A DNA stretch of 29,605 nt from NCBI GenBank assembly GCA_902984215.1, contig CADWAF010004459.1, positions 1 to 29,605 of the forward strand, given 5' to 3'. The translations under genes and the position numbers were made by a program. Source of the DNA: Willaertia magna. Lineage: Eukaryota; Heterolobosea; Eutetramitea; Acrasida; Naegleriidae. The notes beneath the pieces were generated by a model. The model made no database searches. It saw nothing but the letters and a program-made list of their open reading frames with translations, and was not told the DNA's origin. Shown piece after piece: positions 1 through 9,328 of the stretch; the stretch's first letter is position 1; every line of letters starts with the position of its first letter.

Positions 1-46
1 TGATATTAAGGTTTAATAACTACTTTTCTAATTAAAGGAAAATACA

Positions 47-735
47 ATGTCACTAATTATATTACTTTCAAAAATTCCTTTAATTTCAAGGATATATTTA
101 ACTGATAAAATATATCAAGTATTTGGTAAATTAATGCAATATTTAAAACAATAAAAGAAATTAGATATTAGTTATGGGAATATTTCAGATCATCTGAAGT
201 AAATTATTTAAATAAAATTAAAAATATAAAAATAATTAATGCTCTCAATAAAGGTGAAGAAGAAATTCCAATATTAGAAAATATTGTAAAACTTGACGTA
301 TCTTGTCTGAATCATTTTAAATTAAATTTAAAAAATTTAAGAAAATTAAATTTAAATAAATGTAAACAAGTAAATGGACAATCATTTTTAAATTTAATTA
401 ATTTAAAAATTTTATTAATTGAAGAAACTAATGTGAAAGATGAATATTTAAAAAAGTTAAAAAATTTACAAGCATTAAATATTTCAAAATGTAAATATAT
501 TACTGGTGAATGTTTATTACATTTAAATAATTTACAATCTTTAGAAGCTTATGAAACAAATATAAAAGATGAATATTTAAAAAATTTAACACAATTAAAA
601 GCATTAGATATTTCAGATTGTGACAATATTACTTGTAATTGTTTATTTTATTTAAATCAATTAGAAAAATTGTTTGTAAATCATAATGTTCATTTAAGGG
701 AATACCATTTAGAAAATTTAAAACAGTACGTTTAC
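47..735 (+). pseudogene. Leucine-rich-repeat protein relic, possibly F-box/LRR type
   Basis: A reading frame starts at ATG 47 (MSLIILLSKIPL) and becomes leucine-rich (KKLDISYGNISD). It carries an in-frame TAA at 152-154 and then shifts frame near 185-200. From about 190 to 730 the new frame is open and holds at least six LRR units of 21-23 residues, for example QALNISKCKYITGECLLHL and KALDISDCDNITCNCLFYL. Alternate units are most alike (ETNVKDEYLK and ETNIKDEYLK lie 43 codons apart), so the array grew by duplicating pairs. After LENLKQ the frame loses LRR character and runs to a stop at 837, already inside the leader of the next gene. LRRs are protein-interaction scaffolds; the partner is unknown. 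One stop plus one frameshift argue for a decayed gene, although sequencing indels could mimic this. Confidence 0.6.
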
Positions 736-958
736 AATCAATTTAAATGTATAATTTATTTTTACAATAAAATAGAGTTACAGATCCCGTTTAAAAAAAA
801 ATGTCAGAACAAAAGAACAGCAACACCACCGCTTTAACGCCAATAATTGACAATCAAAATAATAAATTATTAATCCCAACAAGTACCACAAACAAAAACT
901 CAACTTCTAATAATCAATTTGAAATTATATTGGTGGTTCCACTCTTTCCGGCGCATTA

Positions 959-2008
959 ATGGTTAAAGGTATTTTAAAATTTAATAATGATGAAACGTGG
1001 CCACGCTTAATAAAATTTACAAAAGAAAATATTCCAGTTCCATTACAACATGATGAATATATTAAATTTATTAGTTGTGGATATAATCAATTAGTTGTAT
1101 CAACAAATTTTTCAAAATGTTATTTATTTGGATTTTACAGTGAACCAACTGAACAATTTTGTCGTCTTTTACCTTTTAAATTGTCAAAAAATGACGACAA
1201 TAGTTTACAAAACCAATTAATGTGTAAAATTACACATTTACAATGTGGTGAAGAATTTGTAATCCTAAAAGATGAATTAGATCGTTTATGGTATGCTGGA
1301 AAAACACATTTTGGTTACGACAGTTCATATAATTCAATGGATGTATCTTTAAATTTTACACTTTTAGATTTAGGTGATGAATTAAAAGAATTATTAATAG
1401 AGAATAATAATAAAATTACAAAAGTAGTTACTGGTGGTAGACATGCTGTTATTTGTGTAAATGATTATTTAATATTTACTATTGGTAATAATTATTATAA
1501 TCAACTTGGATATGGACGTAATATTAAAAAGATTGTTACAAAAAAGAATGGTGATGAAGTAGATATTTCTTCTTATAGTGATTTCTTTGTAAAAGTTAAT
1601 TGGAATTTAGATAAAACCTATAGAGTAAAGGAATTAATTTGTTCTGGAAATGAAACTGGTGTTTTGACAAGTAAATATATTTTATTGGAGATTGTACGCG
1701 CTTTAATTTTGTTGTTATCTTTGTAATGTCACAATTTTAATGTACTTGTGTACTAAAAAGGTTGTGGCAAGTTTTTTAGAACTGCTGAACCATTTGGTAA
1801 TGACAATTGTTCTTTAAAATTAATAGAAATTCCAAATAGAATTGTAACTGTTGGTGCTAATTGGTCTAATTTTTTTGTCGCTACAGAAAATGATGGCAGT
1901 TATAAAACTTATAAAGTTTATTCTGAAAAGGAAGAATATCAAAATCCAATATTTAATCATTTAAAGGACAAAAAAAACAATCAGAGACATTTCTTTTATT
2001 GGTGTTAA
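959..2008 (+). CDS. RCC1-like beta-propeller protein (two exons: 959-1670, 1761-2008)
   Basis: The spliced product is 319 residues if started at ATG 959. It contains about five RCC1-like blades, seen as phrases such as FISCGYNQLVVST, LQCGEEFVILKDE, VVTGGRHAVICVND, LICSGNETGVLTS and VTVGANWSNFFVAT. A 90-nt intron (GTAAAT...AAAAAG, 1671-1760) was placed because it joins GVLTS to CGKFFRTAEPFG in frame; without it the frame stops at 1726 in non-RCC1 sequence. RCC1-like propellers are interaction platforms and only some are exchange factors, so no specific partner is proposed. The N-terminus is uncertain: an Asn/Thr-rich frame opening at ATG 801 reaches 957, while a different frame (NYIGGSTLSGALMVKG) runs into 959 from 923. 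That suggests a frameshift at the 5' end. The 3' end overlaps the convergent gene. Confidence 0.75.
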
Positions 2009-2752
2009 TGGTGGTAAAACTTCTTCGTCTACATTATCTTCTGGTATTGGTGGAATTTCTTCTTCGATTATTGTTGCTGTTTCATCTAAAGAAGAATTTG
2101 ACTGAATTGATACATTATTTGTTGTGTCAACCACTGCTTGATTCTTATCTTGTAATAATTGTAAATTTCTTTCAAATAATTGTTTTCTTCTTTTTTCTTT
2201 TAAACGATTCATATTATTTTCATATTCTAATTGTTTAGCTTTAAGGTTTTCAATATCTTCTTTATACTTTACTTTAAATTCTTCAATTTCTTTTAACTTT
2301 TCATCTTCCGATTTTATTGATATTTCTAAAGGTAAATATTCATATCCAACTTCCTGTAAGGCTTCATAAATTGCTCCTTCTTCATTCCATTCCATAAATT
2401 CTTTATAACCCTTAATAAGTTAATCAGTTTGTAAGGAATAAACATGACTAAGTTCTGAAAAACTTACTCCAATATATAATCCGTTAAAGAGAACAGCTGG
2501 TAAAGTCTTTCTTCCACTAACTTGTTTTAAATAATCTATTTTACCCTTTTCCTTACCAACATCTACCTTTTTATATCTAATTTTTAAAAGTTGAAACGTT
2601 TGTTCTAGCCATTTACAGTTTGATATAGTCAGCGGTAAGGCACCAATATAAGTAGTATAAACTATTAATAATAAATTACATTAGCCTTAACCAATCAATA
2701 ACCTTCTCTTTTCTTACTAACCTTCTAGAAGACAATCCTTCTCTTCCCTCAT
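1961..2752 (-). CDS. Glutaredoxin/SH3BGR-like thioredoxin-fold protein with coiled-coil tail (three exons)
   Basis: Exons are 2752-2722, 2661-2468 and 2410-1961, giving 224 residues. Introns of 60 nt (GTTAGT donor) and 57 nt (GTAAGT donor) were placed by frame and homology. Residues 10-95 read as a glutaredoxin fold: strand VYTTYIG, cis-proline segment RKTLPAVLFN (Pro65) and the typical GLYIGGYKEFMEWNEEG end spanning the second splice junction. There is no CxxC at the redox position (IGALPLTISNC), as in the SH3BGR branch, so a redox reaction is doubtful. Residues about 108-165 are Lys/Glu-rich and likely form a coiled coil; the tail is acidic and proline-containing (EEEIPPIPEDN). The start and first intron are less certain than the second. 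The 3' 48 bases overlap the convergent RCC1-like gene. Confidence 0.7.
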
Positions 2753-2954
2753 TTTTTCATCTACTGCCTTCTTTATGCCAGCCAGACAAACAATTTGTAA
2801 ATTCGTTCAAAACTATTTCTTTTTATTGCAAGCTTTAATATATATACTTAAATTATTATTATTGTTAAGCCAAATGAACAGATCAAAAACCCTATAAATT
2901 TTAAATAAATTAATTCATACTTTACAATATCCTTTTTATATTTTTTCTTATCAT

Positions 2955-3757
2955 TTATTCTTTCAATGGTTGTTCTTTACTTGTACTTTCATCTAATTGT
3001 GCAGAATAAGGATTTGCAAGAGCCTTTATACGCCAATCTTCTTCATTATTATGTCTAAAGAATGAAACAAGAGCAATATTTAATTTAGGATCTCTTGTTC
3101 CAAACTTTAATTCACCAGTATTTACATCTTCAATATAAAGTGACTCCCTTACTTTAAACTAAATGTATTTAACATGATTAACAATCATTAAATAATTCTA
3201 CAATGTAAAATACTTACAAATACATTAATAGTTACAGCGCCATCTCCTCTAATTCTAATATTTCTAATCTCGGCACTTTCAATAGATTCTGCTTGTCCAC
3301 ATACCTTACTTTGATGGGTTTCATTAATAAATTTATGCCATTCTTTAAAGTATGCAAATGCAATCGGAGTCATCATAGATTCTAAAGATAAAGGATCTTC
3401 TACTAATAATTCTCTAACAGTACGGAAAGCTTCACTTGCTCCATCTAAAAATTCTTTAACATTAAATTCTGGATCCCATCCTTTTTTATAGATTGCAGCA
3501 TCATATTTATATGTTGGATGTTTCACTAAATCTTCTACTTCAATTGGTGTACCAAATGTTGACAATGCAAGAACCATTAATTCCTTTTCCAATGTTCTTT
3601 CTAATTGTGTTTTTTCTCTTCTTTGACATAAATTTGTAGAAAAGAAGCGACTACCAGATGATGAAATACAGTTATTTGAAAATGAATGACGGAAAGCTTG
3701 ATGATTAAGCTTTTTTGAATTTGTAATGAGAGCGAGTGGCAAAAGTTTTAATTTCAT
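2955..3757 (-). CDS. Mitochondrial Tim44/mL45-like domain protein (two exons)
   Basis: Exons 3757-3218 and 3158-2955 encode 247 residues, joined by a 59-nt GTAAGT...TTTAG intron. Splicing in phase 0 continues NVF into FKVRESLYIEDV and reaches a stop at 2957-2955. The first 45 residues are rich in Arg, Lys, Ser and Asn with almost no acid (KLKLLPLALITNSKK, RHSFSNN, SRFFSTN), as in a mitochondrial presequence. The body has the Tim44-like order: WDPEFNVKEFLDGASEAFRT, a helical stretch, LSLESMMTPIAFAYFKEW, then alternating strands (AEIRNIRIRGDGAVTINVF, and EEDWRIKAL near the end). This domain occurs in the import-motor anchor Tim44 and in mitoribosomal protein mL45; the short length fits mL45 or a Tim44-like orphan better than full Tim44. 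A matrix location is inferred. Confidence 0.65.
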
Positions 3758-4025
3758 TTTTTTGTTTTAAATTTTTAATTAAATTCCCATTTTAAAATTA
3801 AAAAATAAAAATGCATAAACAACGCTTAGAAATATTGATAATTTAAATAATTTAAATTTACTCCCTAAAACTTTATTAAAGCCATAGAATCAGAGAACTA
3901 TTAAATACCTCCTCAATTAATTGTTTCGAATCGTTTTGTAACAGCCAGCTTTTCGCTTTTGAGTGGAATGATAATATTAAGGGAAACCAATTTACCCGTT
4001 ATATGTATTCTATCTTCTATTAAAA
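3758..4025. promoter_or_regulatory. Divergent intergenic promoter region
   Basis: This 268-bp spacer separates two start codons pointing away from each other, so it must hold the upstream control of both the Tim44-like gene and the RCC1/EGF surface-protein gene. It is AT-rich next to both starts and contains CGTTTTGTAACA near 3931. Related TTTTTTGTAACG strings occur twice in the other divergent spacer (about 15,687 and 15,866), which is suggestive only. No defined promoter element can be named. Confidence 0.35.
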
Positions 4026-7000
4026 ATGTCACCATCAACAGTGAAGATCAGTGCTTCATTGATGATGATTTTTATGTTGCTAGCGGTATTTCAACAAGGA
4101 TTTAATCTATTTATTATTGGCGTTAGTGGCGAACAATCTTTATTTTCTATGGGAACCTACACCCAAGGTGAATTGGGGATAGACATTGCACAAACACCTC
4201 TCGTTCCATATCCTTTGGATAAGTTACCATTTGAGACAAAAGAAATTTATGTTGGGTTTTATCATACTGGTTTCTTGTCAACAACTGGCGAGTTATTTTT
4301 CAGTAAGTTTTATTAATATGCATATTAGATGTTTATTATTGATTAGTCGGCAATAATAATCACGGAAAGTTCGGAAATGGTCAATTAAGTGGCACACACA
4401 ATACTCCATCTAAATTCAATTTAAAGAAAAATATTACCACTGTTGCTCTTGGAGAGATTCATACACTTGTTTTAACAAGTACAGGGGAAGTTTATGGATC
4501 TGGTTGTAATTATTATTATGCCCTTGGAAATGTTTATAGTGTTGCTGATTATTCGCAACCAATTCAAGTTTTTAATTCAAGTTATGATATTGTTGATATT
4601 CAAGCTGGTTATAGACATAGTGTTGCTTTAACAAAGTCTGGAGAAATTTATGTTTTTGGTCAAAATACACAAAATCAATTAGGAAATGTCACTAATACTC
4701 AATTTCCGGGAAAAGTAAATTTTGGGGAAATGTCTGGGAAGACAGTAAAGAGAGTTAGAGTAGGAGCTTACTCTACTGTTGTTGAGACAACAACAAATGA
4801 ATTTATTTTCTTTGGTTCATTGGGTGCTGCTACTAAATTAGTGCCTACTATTATTGATGGTGTTTCTGGAAATAATTATACTGATTTTCAAATTTTACAA
4901 AGTAGTATTGTTTTCTTGGATAGTTTTGGAAGTGTTACAGAAGTTACATATACTTCAACCTCCTTTGTTACAGTCTATAAGGGAATTAATGATAATATAA
5001 AGATATTAGGGGAGTACAAAGTATTAACCAAGAACAATATTTTAATGAAAAGAGCTCTATATGGTTCTTATGATACTTTAACCTCTATAAGTTTAAATAA
5101 TATAAAGCCTAACACTGAAATTGTTAAAATATATATGGCTACTAGATATAGCACATATCTAACATATTATTTGGCAAATGACAGTTCTATTTATTTTTCT
5201 ATTGAGACTTCTAAAGAAAATGAGTACGGAGGCGCTGGAAGCTCATTTGGTTTTTATCCTTTAAATATTGCCACAAAATATAATGCTTTTAATTCATCAA
5301 AATTGAGATTTATGAAACCTTCTAAAAGCTCTGCTTTTTCTGTTTTTGTGACTGAAGATAATTTAATTTATTACAGTGGAAATTTAGATAGTGGTTCATT
5401 GACTAGTACCCTTACACCGAAGATTGTTAGTTCAAATAACTTACTGAATGGAGAAATAATTAAGGATGTTTCTGTTGGTAATGACCATGCCTTAATCTTA
5501 ACACAAAAAGGGGAAGTGTATGGTTTTGGTTCTAACATTAATCAACAACTATGTAGTGGTTTTAGCGCTATTGAATACTATACTGTGATAAAATTGTCAA
5601 TTTCTAATGTAACTTACATATCTGCAGGAGTTGGCTACTCTTTATTCGTTGTAGACGCACCTACTGGAAAAAGGGTTTACGCTTGTGGAAGGTCTTACAG
5701 TGGTGAAACTGGAGCAGGCGTTACTGGCAGTGTTATGTCTTATGTAAATGTTTTTGATGGAAAGAACATTACATATGTTACTGCAGCACACTCACATTCC
5801 TTCTTTTTGTCTTCTAAAGGAATAGTATACGCGGCTGGTGACAATTCATATTATAGATTAGGAATTGGTTTAAAAGTAATGTACCCTGTTTCTACCCCTA
5901 CTAATGTTTCCATAACTGAGAATGTTGTAAAGGTTAGTTCTGTTAATAATGTTGCGCTTTTCCTTACAGACAAAGGAGAAGTGTTTGTTACTGGTAATGG
6001 AGCCTCAAACACTAATTATGATATTCCTCACAAGGTTGCTGGATTGGAAGGAAGGAGAGTTATAGATATAGGTGTAGGTCCTGATTATACTCTCTTTTTG
6101 ACAAGTAATGGAGAGCTCTTTGGCGCACGTTATGGTAGTGTTAATAATTTTGGCCAAACAGGTGTAGGATTAGATCCATTTAGTTTTTATCCCCAGAGAG
6201 TACCATTGTATTATGCAGTGAAAAGTATTGATGTTGGTTTATCGTTCTCTTTTTTAAATGTTTCCAGTTCAGAACCTACTTGTGACCGAGTTTCATATTG
6301 TTCCAATAACGGTGCATGTGTTGGTCCAAATCAATGTGAATGTTTTTCAGGGTACTCAGGATTAGATTGCAGTAAATTTGATTGTATTGGAGTAAATTCA
6401 TGTTATGGACATGGTACTTGTATTGGTCCAAATACATGTTCATGTAACGCTGGATATAAGGGAAGTCCTTATTGTAATGTGACAAGCTGTGAAAATGTTG
6501 ACAATTGTTTTAATCATGGATTATGTATTGGTCCAAATCAATGTGAATGTTTTTCAGGATATAAAGGATTGAGTTGTAGTCAATTTAGTTGTTATTGTTC
6601 AGGACATGGTACTTGCAAAGGACCAAATGAATGCTTTTGTGACAAGGGATATTCAGGTCAGTATTGTGAAATTTTACCTTGTTCTGGAATGGGTATGTCC
6701 ATATTCATTAATGGAAAAGTAGCAAACAATATGAATAATGTATTAAGAACTTCAGACACGCTTATTACTTTTACTGCTGTAGATAGTTGTGGTAACACTA
6801 TTGTGTCAGTTCCTTATAATTCTGTTAGTTTAATTAATGCTTTTTCAGAAACTATTTTAACATCACCTAATAGCTTGTTAATTGCCTCCAAAACTTTATC
6901 AGTCAATACCACATATACCGTTGAGGTACGTGGGCAGTCACCATCAGGGAGCTTCATTTCGACAACTACTAAACTTTATGTTTATTCACAAACTGCCTTA

Positions 7001-9115
7001 CTCCAAATTAATGGTGGTAATAAGAGTATTTCTTCATCTGATTCTGTTACATTGACTGCTATTTTGAAAGATCCTGATGAGTTATCAATAACTCCAAACT
7101 ATAAGTGGCAATGTAGTATTGAAAGCGGTGGTAATTGTCCTATGGATCTAACTGCTATTAATTCACCAACCCTTACAATATCCTCAAATACATTTAACAA
7201 TGCAGAAAGAGTTATTCTTACTTTAAGTTGTAGTATTGGAAATGTTAAATATGTTACAGCAACAGCTTTCCTACAATTTGAAAAATTACAATTGCCAACC
7301 ATTTCAGTTAATTATTATGAATTTTATGTTTCTAAATATAAAGATAGTCTATTTAGGGTTAATGTAATTCCATCTGACAAAGAAAGTGTGTTACAATATA
7401 GTTGGTCATTGTTTGACAAGTCAACAGTTATTGATGTACAAAAAATATCAATTGCAGGAACTGATAAACAAGATATTGGTATTAAAGCAAGTACGAGTAG
7501 TTTTGACAATTTATTAATTGAAGGGAAAGAATATACTCTACAACTAAATGTTAGTCAAACAAATAGTAGATTAAATCAACAAGTTTTTGCCTTTTCCACA
7601 ATTAATTTCAAAGTCAACCAAGCTCCTTCCTCTGGTCTGTTAACTATTTCTCCAACGAGTGGTACTGCTACACAAACTGAATTTACCTTTACTGCAACAT
7701 CATTTAGTGATATTGACCAACCTAATATTCCTTTATCATATGCATATGGATATTATAAATTTGATGCAAAATTGAATCAAAAAGAAAGAATTATTTTAGT
7801 AGATTTCACTCCAAACACTATCGCAAAAACGAAATTACCTTTTGTTAATGAAAATACAGAAGTATTTGTAATTGCAAGAGATTCATTAGGTGGTGAAAGT
7901 GCTGTTTCCAAAGTAATTAAATTAATTGATCCAACACAAGCATTAACAAATAATGAGATAACTAAACTTGTTGTAAATCAATTAAATACAACAAAAAGTG
8001 TAAATGACATTTTATTAATCAGTTCATTATTAAATACAAACGTACAACAAGATGAAGATATTTGTGGACCTAATAATAATTGCAATGGTAATGGAAAATG
8101 TAATTTAATTGAAAAGAAATGTAATTGTAACGCATTATATTCTGGTAAATATTGTCAATTGACAGTTTCTGAAAAAATTGGAAGAGAAAATGTAAGAGAT
8201 CAATTACTTACATCCGTAATATCTATTGGTGATAATTCTACTAACAGTAAAACAACATTACAAACAATTGAAAGTATTATTAGCAACACTGATGAGATTA
8301 ATACTAATGTTGCAATGAAGGCATTAACTTATGCATCTAATTTATTTACAAATACAAAGGATATTCAATTAGTTGACCAAGTTATTAAAGTAGTTTCAAA
8401 TGTTATTGAAACAATTGAATCTAATCTAAATAGTAATACAACTGAATTAAATGATGGTGTTAGACAAACATTAGTTGATATTGCTAGTCAACAAGTGTCC
8501 AACATGATTCAAGGACAAACGAAATCAATTAATTTATCAAATATTAGACAAAATATTATTAAAGATAATTTAAAAACTATTATTGATTCTTTACAAAATA
8601 ATCAAGTAAAATTAACTACAAAATTAATGAATATATTTAACCAAAATGATGTTCTTGGATTTGAAACCACATTTATTGGAAATCAAAATATCTTTGGAAA
8701 TGAAAAGAATGTTTCAAGTAACATCTTTAGAGCAAATTTCTTTTCTAATAATCAACAACAACATGTAGGTGGATTAACAGAAAATATTTTATTTAATATT
8801 ACAGTTAATGAAGTATTGCTAGAAAGTAATAATTTAACATTTGTATGTCAATACTATGACGAAAAATCTAAACAATTAAGTTCAGATGGTGTTAGTGTTA
8901 ATAGAATAATTAATAATGAAAAGGAAACCATTGTAGAATGTAGTACAAATCATTTGACAGATTTTGTCATTGTTAAATCATCTAATGTGAACAAGAATAT
9001 TATTCCTACAGTATCTGGCAAGAAAACAATGGTAAATGTTACCTCTACAAGAGGTACAAATTATTATTGGACAGTCCTCGTAGTATTATTTTTAACACTC
9101 ATTTTCCTTAAATGA
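4026..9115 (+). CDS. Large secreted/surface protein: RCC1 propeller, EGF repeats, REJ-like region, GPS motif, hydrophobic C-terminus
   Basis: Exons 4026-4302 and 4347-9115 (44-nt intron, GTAAGT...TTAG) encode 1,681 residues; the junction makes the RCC1 phrase ELFFIGNNNHGKFGNGQ. Residues about 8-35 are a hydrophobic signal peptide (SLMMIFMLLAVFQQGFNLF). Residues about 35-730 carry many RCC1-like repeats (VALGEIHTLVLTSTGEVYG, VSVGNDHALILTQKGEVYG). Residues about 735-872 contain four or five EGF-like modules, for example CYGHGTCIGPNTCSCNAGY. A beta-rich region follows, with a REJ-like core near 1180 (VNQAPSSGLLTISPTSGTA), another EGF near 1330, and a helical stretch. A GPS-like motif ends in CSTNHLTDF (N1627-T1630). 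The last 18 residues are hydrophobic (WTVLVVLFLTLIFL), so either a membrane anchor or a GPI signal. This is probably a cell-surface adhesion or sensing protein; the ligand is unknown. Confidence 0.85.
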
Positions 9116-9328
9116 ATTTAATAAAAATATAAATATAATAATATAAAAAATTATTTATACACTATAACAACAGGACTAATGTTCTTACCTGCCTTTTTTC
9201 AGACTTTGTAAATAACATGGTCTTTCAAATTGAGCTCTTTACAAAATTTAGGAGTTTCCTTCACCAAAAACAATTTACCGAATCAATTAAATAAAATAGC
9301 AAATACTTAATTGGGCTTTTAATAAAAA

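Noticed and set aside
1999..2238. Open frame on the plus strand, Leu-rich
   Set aside because: It is the antisense shadow of the glutaredoxin-like gene's coiled-coil exon.
6276..7509. Three minus-strand frames inside the large surface-protein gene
   Set aside because: They lie antisense to clear EGF and beta-domain coding sequence and have no domain content.
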